This document shows, one piece after another, positions 49,036 through 58,639 of a stretch of 64,000 nucleotides of DNA (positions are counted from its first letter, which is position 1; each line of letters starts with the position of its first letter). Location of the stretch: assembly GCA_946807835.1 (NCBI GenBank), contig OX327683.1, positions 5,461,001 to 5,525,000 of the forward strand, read 5' to 3'. The position numbers and the translations under genes were made by a program. The notes beneath the pieces were generated by a model. The model had not been told where the DNA came from and searched no databases. It was given only the letters and a program-made list of their open reading frames with translations. Origin of the DNA: Ailanthus altissimus (lineage: Eukaryota; Streptophyta; Magnoliopsida; Sapindales; Simaroubaceae).

Positions 49036-51042
49036 TTAATTTGATACTTGACCAACCGGAAGTATTGGCTCGCTATAGGCACGGAATAAAATCTCAGATG
49101 TGTAATAAGTTGAACAAAGACTCTCGTGCAATAATCTAATGTATCTGCATGCGACGAGTGCATGGGAACAAGGCAGTTGTCGATAATCAAACTTCCGACA
49201 ACTGCATGTTCTTTCGCCAATGTCTACAATCCAGTTTACTCCACCATCCATAACTATAAATCGTAAATCATCAACAGGAGAAATGGTCATTCGACTTACC
49301 TTATCGTTATGTTTCATGACTTTATGATGTGCCCAGTTCGTTAAAACATTGATCAAATTTTGTGATACCAATCGTCTATGGTAAAACCATAATTGCGTTA
49401 GCTCCCGCATCCACTCCACCAAATTAGTCACCGGAAGCTTTCTTGCTTCTTTTATAATTGCATTAATGCTCTCAGCGATATTAGTAGTTATAATGTCATA
49501 CCTTCTGAAAGCACCAGATGATCGTGCCCATCTCACCGTACCAACATCTTCCTCCAAATACTTCGTTACGTCAAGTCTCATTTGTCGCATCTTGTTTAAT
49601 TGGTATTAAAAATCATGGACACGATAAGCCTTGGCAGCAGTGAAGTAGGTAGATAGGTGTACCCATTTTTTAGACTTATCTGATGGTAACTTGTATTTTG
49701 TCTTCAAATTTTCTTTCAAATGATATATGCAGAACCCATGATATGCATGAGGAAACACACCCCGTATAACCCTTTCAATATTGGCATGTCGATCAGATAT
49801 AAAAATAAGATTCTGATGATCTACAATAACTCCTCGCAGTTTAACCATAAACCACTCCCAAGAAGTATCATTTTATAAGTTAGCAATTCCCTAAACCAAT
49901 GGATAAATCTGATTGTTTCCATCTTTACAAACGACCACAAACATTATACCAAGATAGGAACCTTTCAAAAAGGTTCCCTCCACTGCAACTACCGGTCAGA
50001 TTAATGAATTAAAACCTCTGATGCAAGGTCCTAACACCATAAAGAAATACTTGAAGTGATTATCCGCGTCAGTTTCTAAATGAGTAACCGTACATAGGTT
50101 ATTTTGTTGCAACATATAGCTGTATGCAGGAAGTAATCTAAACAAATCCTCATGAGTACCTCTTATCAATCTTAATGCACGCTCCCTAGCGCACCAAGCA
50201 TTAGTATAGGTTATCTGAACACCGAATTGTTCACGTATATCTGCTTGAATGTCTTTTGGCCTATAGTTTCTATTGACCGATATAAACTTATTTTTTATTA
50301 TTTTAGCAATAATTCGGCTCTTGGCTTGCCGGTGACCATCCCGTAATTGACTGAAAACACAAGTGTGCTCTGTATCTACTCGCCTAACAACAAAAAAATG
50401 TCGCCCTTCTGTCGACACTGCCCGTAATCTCCACTTGCAGCTGTCATCATCGCATTTCAACTTGAAACGATCTTTGGTGGATTTGTAAACTCTAAAGCTC
50501 CATTTTTCCTTCGGTGCAACCATACTTATAGCTTTATGAATTTCATCTTTATTGTTATATAATTTTCCTACAAATACATCATCAATCCCATTACAAGAAA
50601 TTTTTTTCAATACATTCAAGTCAAATGGTGGTATTTCAGGCTGAAACTGAAATGGATTTTCTACCTTAGCCCTTTCTTCTCTACCATAACCACCCTCATC
50701 ATCATCATCATCACCAGCATCATCATCACCCTCATCATTCTCTTCATAATCATTTCTACAATCATCATCAACCTCGTAACCATGACCACCATTTTCACCA
50801 ATATCATAGCCAAGATGAACGCCAACATCTCCATATATCTGACCATGATCATATGTGTAGCCTTATTGTTCGTTGAGCATCGATGAGAATTGCATAGCAT
50901 AGCCTTCTTTTTGCTCCATTGATGCTTCTGCATTACTTTCAGGTCCTCGAGTATCTACTGTTACACAAAGCGGTGTAGCCATATTATTCTGTAAGCTCAA
51001 CCACAATATTGCATCATCGTCATTTTCAAGTGGAATGGGTCT
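49036..51042 (-). pseudogene. mudrA-like MULE transposase, copy 2, degraded
   Basis: Three main frame segments on the minus strand (50619-49996, 49848-49606, 49590-49036) correspond to the copy 1 transposase. The SWIM zinc finger is complete here (CSCRKFDYRQLPCSH). The catalytic start reads AVEGTF where copy 1 has VVDGTF, so the first DDE Asp is replaced by Glu. Stops include CGA-to-TGA just before it, TGG-to-TAG in the IYPLAWGI region, and CAA-to-TAA at 49606-49608. The acidic Asp-rich linker lies at about 50690-50800. The N-terminal ~120 codons are missing through a deletion at 51042 relative to copy 1 (7682-8048). Confidence 0.87.
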
Positions 51043-51720
51043 AAAAAAAATGAGAGCTATTTGGTGGTGGTGTTATAGGGTGATGCGCATGAGCACCAGT
51101 TGTAACTGGTGCTCATCATGATAGTTGTACACGAGCACTTTATTGCTACTGGTGTGTGCACGACGGCGGCCAACAACAACTACATATGCAGCCACGCGCA
51201 GACGCACATCAATCGACCACCAACAACAATTATATACACAACCACGCTCAGCCACAACTCAGCCATAACAGATATATATACAATCACAATTTCAATAATC
51301 AAGTTTAATCATCTATTATTACTTTTTATCTATTACATTTATTTCAATAAATATAAATAATACTATTAATTAAATTAAAATAAACAAAATAAAATCTTAC
51401 TTGTTTTTTTAAACTTTAGCTATTTTTCTTCACTCTGAATCTTTGGATCTTCGCATAAAGATGAAACGATAGATGATATGAGTTTTGAGAGTAGATCTAT
51501 GAATTTTGAGAATAAAACGCAACATATTTAAGATTTGAGTTTTGAGAATAAAATGCAGCATATCGAATAAAATGAGAGATGATATTGTGAGGGATAATAA
51601 AAGAAAAAAATATAAAATTAGGATGGTTTTATATTTAAATAAAATAAAAATATATAAAGAATATTTAATATATAATTATTTATTTTATTTTTAAATTTAT
51701 TTATTAAAAAAATAGAAAAA

Positions 51721-51750
51721 ATGGTCGTTGGGCGCGCACCCAGCGACCAT
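51721..51750. repeat. 30-bp GC-rich palindrome near right end of MULE copy 2
   Basis: ATGGTCGTTGGGCGC pairs with GCACCCAGCGACCAT with two mismatches. It lies about 280 bp from the element end and corresponds to 8637-8705 in copy 1. Confidence 0.8.
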
Positions 51751-52032
51751 TTTTTGTTTTTATTATTTTTATTGTTATTATTTTTAATTATTATTGTTAT
51801 AAATTTGCTATCTTTTTATAATTAATTCAAATTTTAATTATTTAAAAATTTATATTCTTAAGTAATTTATATAAAATAAAATAAAAAATTAAATAACAAC
51901 AAAAATTATTAAAATTATAATAAGGGTAAAACAGAAAATATAACATATATTTAGTTAGTATAATTTAAAATATTTGACTTCGGTTAAAATAAAATTTAAT
52001 ATTAAAATAACACTCAACTCGAAAAATTTCCC

Positions 52033-52041
52033 AATTTTAAA
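52033..52041. repeat. Right target site duplication of MULE copy 2
   Basis: AATTTTAAA, identical to 44543-44551. The tandem-unit sequence resumes directly after it (AATACTTTTAAAAATTTTGCC). Confidence 0.88.
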
Positions 52042-53045
52042 AATACTTTTAAAAATTTTGCCAAACACTATCCTAAGTACATTTAATCTTAAAACAAGTA
52101 TTTTTATTATTGTAAAAAGCACTACCAAACTCACTCTTATTCTGCTTGTGACTTAATATTAAGTACATAAAATTTCTTTAATAGAATGAATTCTTTTCCA
52201 TTTAATATTCATAATTTGCATACATGATTTACACGAATATTATGCCTAATAGATGCATATAGTGGAAATAATTACAGATAAAAACTAATTATTCTACAAA
52301 TTCATATTTAATAATTAAAAAAAATGAATCATAATTTGTTTTGTATCCAATTTTTCGCATAATCCATTTATTAGGTTGGAATTACTTAGTTATAAGTTTA
52401 AAATTCAAATCCTAAACTTTTAATATGAGTGGGCTGTACGAACATAAAAGTCAGATTTATTTTAATCTATTAATTAGATCTAATTTTTTAAAACAAAAAA
52501 TAAGACTTTATGTGGTGCGAGCTGGTTAAGTTAATTATCAGTGGATGTAATGTAATAAATTATTTATTAATAAAATAAATTATTTTCCATTCAAAAATAG
52601 TAAATTATTTAATTTTATTCATCAACTTCCATTATTTGTTCCTTTCACATGCCCGTTAAAAGTTTTTATGTGAACATATCACTTTTTTTTTTTTGATCTC
52701 ATATAATAATTTTATGTTTCAAATTAAAATTATAAATACATTAACTGTCAATATATTTCAAATTATAATTGTCATACATAACTATCAATATATTTTAAAT
52801 TATAATTTTTAACTACAAATTAAAAAATAAACTTTTTGGATCCTTCCAGGACTGAATGTACAGACATTGCTACTCGAGCAATGCAATTGGATGCATCACT
52901 TTCTTATTTTCCTTGCTCTCCTTACAAAATTCAAGAAGAAAAATAACCCCAAAAAACTATAAAATAAAATTGTTTTATGTTGACCAATTTATATTATATT
53001 CTAATATAAAATTGTATTATGGGGATCGATCTCGATGCTTTTAGG

Positions 53046-53252
53046 ATTTGTGTATCATTATATTATTGATAATGTAAACAAATATAATTATGACATTTAC
53101 CATAACGTGATGATAAATTATGACTTTGTAACAAAATTCAACATAACATTGTAATAACATGATAAAATATTATAGTTATTATAAGACTTCATAAAGTACT
53201 AATGATTAATTTCTATTTTGTAGCGTAATTGAGAATGCAATTACTTAATAAG
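53046..53252. other. Short spacer between repeat blocks
   Basis: AT-rich DNA between the tandem triplication and MITE copy c. No gene seen. Confidence 0.5.
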
Positions 53253-53419
53253 AAGAGTAATATTATACATCTTAAATTGTATTTAAAATAATGATGTCTC
53301 AAATAATTATTTGAAATAAAATAGTATAAATTTTAAAATTATTTATTATATTTAATGATTGCTAAACATATTCTTACTTATAATACAGCTTGAAATAAAC
53401 TTTAAATGTGTAACATTAT
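53253..53419. mobile_element. Palindromic MITE, copy c
   Basis: AGAGTAATATTATACATCTT at the left is echoed in inverted form by TTAAATGTGTAACATTA at the right. It shares interior motifs with copies at 14338 and 17071. Its right half is included in the tandem duplication that follows. Confidence 0.6.
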
Positions 53420-53588
53420 TTAAAGCATTATACGTATTAGAAGAATAAAATCCATTTCAATTTACTTTTCAATTGCACCCTTAAAAAGAAAATTCACTTC
53501 ATTTTTTTTTGTTCTGAATAATAATAATAATAATAAATAGAGCAAGATAGCATTTACCGCCCACATGTTTGAATTTGAGAGTAAGAAG

Positions 53589-53810
53589 CTAGCTTGTTAT
53601 ACGGGATTCGACGCATCTAGCAAAGCGAAGCAGCGTTCCATTCTTTTTAGTGACATCCTTCTGCATTGGCGGCGAGGGAAGTGCCACAATTCCATTCATC
53701 ATTTTAGATCTACATAAACCAAAGGCCATAGCACTAGCGACGTCTCCGGCATAGATGCAAGGAGGATGTAAAGCTGATATAGGATCTTGTGGAACAAGAT
53801 TTGACAATAA
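53589..53810 (-). pseudogene. Unknown coding-like fragment, copy 1
   Basis: The minus-strand frame [18 protein letters not shown] to [14 protein letters not shown] recurs at 54600-54835 with mostly conservative changes and no frameshift over about 70 codons. The start codon is TTG, so it is probably an internal exon or gene fragment. I do not recognise the family. Confidence 0.4.
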
Positions 53811-54487
53811 TATTGAACAAATTTAAATAGTTCGTTCAATATGATTGAATTAATTTTCATTTCCAAATTTATGAATTTTTTTTTCCTTTTAAGCTTTTAT
53901 TTTAACTTTTTATTTTTTATTTATATATTTTTTTATAATACATTAAAAAGTTCCTGATTTTACATATATACCAATAATTATAAGAACACAATTATAATAT
54001 TACCTCACTTTTTATTTATTTTTGAAATATTAATGATGATTTTGAAAAATTATTATAAGACTTTCTTCCTTCATTATAGGAGATCCTCAATCTAAATAAA
54101 TTTAAATATAAAAGTGGCGTATTAAAAAAAATCACTAAATTCCATTTACGTTTATATATAAATTTAAATGTAGAAGTGATGTATTAAAAAAAATCACTAG
54201 ATTCTACCTATGTATATGACATTTAATAAAAAGTCAATATTTAACTTATATCTATACGGTGTAATATGATAAAATTAGTTAAAATATTGTTATATTATTT
54301 ATTTGTTAATTATATTATGCTATGTTAAATAATATAAAGTAATTTTATTTTATTTTTTAAAAAACATTTGACTGCCATGAAACATAGAAATAACAAGAAT
54401 GTCAGCGAGTAAACATTAAAATACAGCTTGAAACAAACTTAAAATGTGTAATATTACGCGTATTAGAAGAATAAAATCCATTTCAAT

Positions 54488-54835
54488 TTATTTGCCAATT
54501 GCACCCTTAAAAAGAAAATTCACTTCAATTTTTTTTTTGTTTTTGCTTTGAATAATAATAATAAATAGAGCAAGATAACATTTAGCGCCCACATGTTTGA
54601 ATTTGAGAGTAAGAAGCTTGCTTGTTGTACGGGATTCGATACATTCAACAAAGCGAAGCAGCGTTCCATTCTTTTCAGCGACATCCTTCCGCATTGGCAG
54701 CGAGGGAAGTGCCACAATTTCATTCATCATTTTAGATCTACATAAACCAAAGGCCATAGCACTAGCGACGTCTCCGGCATAGATGCAAGGAGGATGTAAA
54801 GCTAATATAGGATCTTGTGGAATAGGATTTGACAA
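54488..54835 (-). pseudogene. Unknown coding-like fragment, copy 2
   Basis: Same segment as 53589-53810 in the second duplicate ([18 protein letters not shown] to [11 protein letters not shown]), with the frame open further through [19 protein letters not shown]. In copy 1 a TAG ends the frame after ITS. No domain recognised. Confidence 0.4.
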
Positions 54836-54980
54836 TAATATTGAACAAATTTAAATAATTCGTTTCAATATGATTGAATTAATTTTCATTTTCAAATTTA
54901 TGACTATTTTTTTTCCCTCTAAGCTTTCACTTTATGATAATTTTTGAAATATCATTATAAGACTTTCTTTCTTTATTATA

Positions 54981-54985
54981 GGAGG
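54981..54985. repeat. Left target duplication of solo LTR
   Basis: GGAGG before the LTR and TGAGG after it (57588-57592) match at four of five. The undisturbed first duplicate reads TATAGGAGATCCTC at this place (54077-54087). Confidence 0.6.
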
Positions 54986-57587
54986 TGTAGGTTACACTTA
55001 TCCAACATCGAAAAAATAAATATTTATATATATGTATAATATTTATATTTTATTTGTATGTGGATGATATTTAATTTATGTATTGTTATTAGTATTTTTT
55101 ATATAGATTAAGGACATACTATTAGTATTGAGTTTATTTGCAAGACTTTAGATTTATTTTAGGGACCAAATTGTAATACTTTGAAAGTTTTAGCAGCTAA
55201 TTCATAAATATTAAAAATTAGCCTATTAGTATAAAAATACACTTTTGAAACCCTAATTCACTCCTTTTGGTCGAGTCACCTCTTTTAGAGTGAGAAAAGA
55301 GAGAAAGAGAAGAAGAAGAAGAAAGTTGAAATTTAAGCTTTAAGAGGTATATTATAACCCTTTCTTAGTTTCTTTGTGTTAATTTAGTTAATTATTTTAA
55401 GTTTTAATTTTTAAAATATGTATAATTAAGGATTTGATGTGGATTTCATAAGATATTGTGAGAATTGATGATGATTATGTAGATAACTTGATAAATCATG
55501 ATGAATTGTAGAATTTCTGCTTGATAGTCTATTGATCCGAAAATTTTATAAATTGTTTTGCTTTGATTCTGGTTTTGGATTTTTAGTATATGAAATTAAA
55601 CATGTCTAGAATCATTTGAGATTTTGAATCAATTGAAAATGGAGAAATTGAATTTTTAGTGAATTTACCAAAATGACCCTGAAATTCTAGAAATTTCCTG
55701 TATTAACAGTATGATATAGTGCCAGATAATTTTTGATATGCTGAATGATCTTCAAAAATTACGAATTTATGGAATATGATAAGTTTATATGTTTAATATG
55801 ATATACTCAGAATTAAAAATTTAGATCAATGTGGTTAAATTGTTATAATTTTTTAAATAGTGTCAGCTCATTGCAGTATTTGATTAACAGATTTTTAAAG
55901 CTATAGAATAAAATAATTTTAAAATACTTTTGGCAGTGATTTTGAAGTGAAATATTTATCATGGATTGAGATATGTGTCAAGAATAATTCTGTGGTAGTT
56001 TCATAATTTTTGAGTTAGTATATGATTTTATAAAATTGGGAGATTGAATACTGTTTAGTAAATATCTTGATCCTATCAGGATAATAGTTTGGATTTGATG
56101 GTGTTTATGGAATGGATTGTATAGAAATTATGATATAATATTCATACATAAGAAGGATATATGAGTTAAGAATGATATATTCTGATTTTGGAGTAATTGG
56201 ATATCATTTGATGTATAAGAAAATTTTATTAAGTGTAAGTAGTTAGAATGATAGGTTTTTTAGAAAATAAGTAATTAGACTAATTCGATGTGATAAGTGT
56301 AATATGTGTAATTTTGTAAGCTATTTAAAGTGTTTTGTGTGAATAGTAAGGTTCATGAAAGGATTAATCTCCATTGATAGGTTAAGAAGAATTAAACCTT
56401 GTACTCGAAAGTGTTAAAAGGTAAGTATACTAGACTTTTACTGAAATCACAATAACCATAGTAATTGTCTATATATGATTTTGTAAATGAACTTAAAAAC
56501 ATGTTTATGTTATGCCAAAGTATATTTAATATGAAATGTGAAAGACATATGTTTATGAATGTGAGCATTAACATTGAGCATGGATATACATATGTTTATG
56601 AAAGTGAGCTTTTAAAATGAAATGTGTTTAACAAAGAAAGCTTTTGAAGTGAAAAATGTTTATGAGATACGTTTTGTATTTTGAGGATACTTGAACTTAC
56701 TATTTACTTAGTAGCACCTTATGTGATTTGTGGAGCCTTTATGTGTAGTATTTTCTTTGGAATTGGTATATGTTATGTGTTCTGTAAGTAAGGAGGATTC
56801 TATTGGTACCTAAAGGAAGATTGAGTCATCACATTCGTGTGGTGGCGTATTGGTGCATGTGAGAGGACTCACCGATGATCAGGGTGAGGGTTTGGCTCTT
56901 ACCTTCAGGTATGAACATTATATATGTGAAATTTAAACCTCACTTATACTATTCATCTCATACGGTATGTCACCTACGAGTGACATTTAGCTCATTATGT
57001 GATATGTGATATAGAAGTCCTACTAAGTAGTAGTAGTTGAGTGATGGTATTCCTATTATATGTTTTGAAAGAATGTGTAAGCGCTTACCTGACATGTGAT
57101 TTGATAAGATTATGATTTTATCACAGTATATCATACATATGCATTGTGTACATATATGTATTTATATTTTGATATATGAAAAACTAGTATGCTTATTGAG
57201 TTTCATACTCATTATAGTTTATGGTGATTTTAGTAAATAAGGTACATGTGTGCTTAGCAGATTTGGTAAGGTTTCTGCTGTCCCTTTGGTTCCCTAAGTT
57301 GCTAGGTTGCTAAGTGTTTCATTTGTGAACACGTAGTCTAAGATATTTAATTTTTTTCTATTAAATAAATATTTATATATTATTTTATTTAGTGTGATTG
57401 TATTTAGTTTATGTTTCATCAAGTATAATCATGAGTGGAACTTTGTGTTGAACTTACTAGCAACTTGCTAAGGATTTTTATATTAAATTTAAGTTTAAAA
57501 TTTTACGCAATAGTAATTATGAATGCACATTATTAAATGACTGTAAGTTATGTTGTGGGTCAAATCTTTTGAATTTGAGACATAACA
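54986..57587 (+). mobile_element. Solo LTR, 2.6 kb, probably Ty3/Gypsy
   Basis: Starts TGTAGGTTACACTTATCC and ends TTGAGACATAACA, with TG...CA termini and a five-base imperfect duplication. It replaces a single point in the second tandem duplicate, while the first duplicate shows the empty site. A TATA-like TATAAAAATAC lies at 55229-55239, followed by AACCCTAATTCACTCC, as in many plant LTR promoters. No coding capacity. Assignment to Gypsy rests on LTR length and style only. Confidence 0.82.
55229..55239 (+). promoter_or_regulatory. TATA-like element of the solo LTR
   Basis: TATAAAAATAC about 245 bp into the LTR, upstream of a purine-rich (AGAAGA) leader-like stretch at about 55285-55325. 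Confidence 0.4.
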
Positions 57588-57920
57588 TGAGGTTCTCAAT
57601 CTATACAAATTTAAGTATAAAAGTGACATATTAAAAAAAAATACTAAATTTTATTGACGTTTAGATATAAATTTAAATGTAAAAATGATGGATAAAAAAA
57701 ATCACTAGATTCTATCTCTTTATATGACATTTAAGAAAAAGTTAATATGTAACTTATATCTATATGGTGTAATATGATAAAATTAGTTAAAATATTATTA
57801 TATTATTTATTTGTTAATTATATTATGCTATGTTAAATAATATAAAATAATTTTATTTTATTTTTTAAAAAACATTTGACTGCCATGAAACATAGAAATA
57901 ACAAGAATGTCAACGAATAA

Positions 57921-58639
57921 ATTTATCATTTTACCCCTTAGGTAGTTGGTAGAAGAGCTCGATTTTCAAATCGAGTCGGAAAGAAAAACAGTATTCATGT
58001 CGCGATATTAACACTACTACCCACTAAGGTTTACACAAATTATATTTTTACGACGTTTTAATTATATTATCACTCTATTTATTTAAATATAAAAGATAAA
58101 AATATATTTATTATTTATACATGAAAATATAATTTTGAGAGTATTTTAATTTTTTAAATTAAAATAAATAATTGTTAAACTCTTTTAATTTAGTTAAAAA
58201 AATCTTAAATATTATTTAATTTTAAAATTACTTAAAAGATTGTTTTAATATCGACAATTAATTTTGGCGATATTTAACAAAATGAGTTTTCTGTAGATTA
58301 AAAATTAAAAAGTTTTTAAAGCATTCAAATCAATCCAGCAAATCGTAACAGTATAATTAAAACCTAGGTGTCGACAGTGTTAATTACCCTACTCATATCA
58401 AAACTTCCGGCCACCGTACGAATGCCCTTTTGTGGGGGCCCTCAGCAAATATCATGAACAACAACAACCATGCCTCCGATTTGTCTGGTCTGTTTTTCCT
58501 TTACTATTTAAACGCAACTGCTTTGCTACTTGCCTGGCACTTAGCACTTTTAGATCCCTAAACGGAACCTTTTTGTTAAGAGTCGATTCGTTTCGTTTGT
58601 GGGAGCGTTTTATTTATTTATTTATAATTTATTATTACG
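57921..58639 (+). other. Upstream region of the MVD gene
   Basis: AT-rich DNA becoming more balanced after about 58340. It probably contains the MVD promoter and 5' leader. No separate gene is supported; a plus-strand frame at 58432-58722 overlaps the MVD start out of frame. Confidence 0.5.
58504..58513 (+). promoter_or_regulatory. Possible TATA box of MVD
   Basis: CTATTTAAAC in relatively GC-balanced surroundings, 127 bp before the start codon. A transcription start about 30 bp downstream would leave a leader of roughly 100 nt. Confidence 0.4.

Larger units (their letters stand above)
44552..52032. mobile_element. Mutator-like element (Ulp1-carrying MULE), copy 2
   Basis: This 7.5-kb element has exact 9-bp target duplications. 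Left end GGAAAATTGGTCGATTTAAC and right end (reverse complement) GGGAAATTTTTCGAGTTGAG match at 14 of 20 positions. Gene order and sequence follow copy 1 throughout: Ulp1-like gene on plus, transposase on minus, GC-rich hairpins at both ends. Differences include a ~367-bp deletion at 51042 removing the transposase N-terminus, a shorter tandem array near 48650 and a duplicated exon tail at about 46650-46705. Both genes are more damaged than in copy 1. Confidence 0.93.
40018..53045. repeat. Three tandem ~1.7-kb non-coding units, third split by MULE copy 2
   Basis: Unit 1 is about 40018-41737, unit 2 about 41738-43548 and unit 3 about 43549-44551 plus 52033-53045. Shared landmarks in order: a T-run then TCAACNNTCAA with ATAGCGCTTTT, small ~120-150-bp subrepeats with CACTACCAAACTCACTCT, CTTGTGACTTAATATTAA, CATAGTGGAAATAAT, CACCAACTTCCATTATTTGT and GATCGGTCTTAATGCTTTTAGGAT. 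Unit 2 lacks a ~480-bp piece present in units 1 and 3 (40090-40550, 43610-44080) and has gained an insertion at about 42560-43015. No open frame is conserved. Confidence 0.85.
53385..57920. repeat. Tandem duplication of ~1 kb, second copy split by a solo LTR
   Basis: Copy 1 is 53385-54415. Copy 2 is 54418-54985 plus 57588-57920. Shared blocks include ATACAGCTTGAAA, GAAGAATAAAATCCATTTCA, the GCATAGATGCAAGGAGGATG segment, TATAAGACTTTCTT and the tail TTGACTGCCATGAAACATAG. Copy 1 has ~110 extra bases near 53890-54010. The second copy is interrupted exactly where the LTR at 54986 begins. Confidence 0.88.

Noticed and set aside
50661..50933. Met-rich open frame on the minus strand (and its counterpart at 7298-7735 downstream part)
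   Set aside because: This is the Asp/Glu-rich linker of the transposase read in a shifted frame; GAT repeats become ATG repeats.
57936..57990. tRNA-like stretch (TAGTTGGTAGAAGAGCTCG with a CGATTTTCAAATCG stem-loop)
   Set aside because: There is an anticodon-arm-like hairpin and a D-arm-like phrase, but no acceptor stem or TTCGA arm could be found around it.
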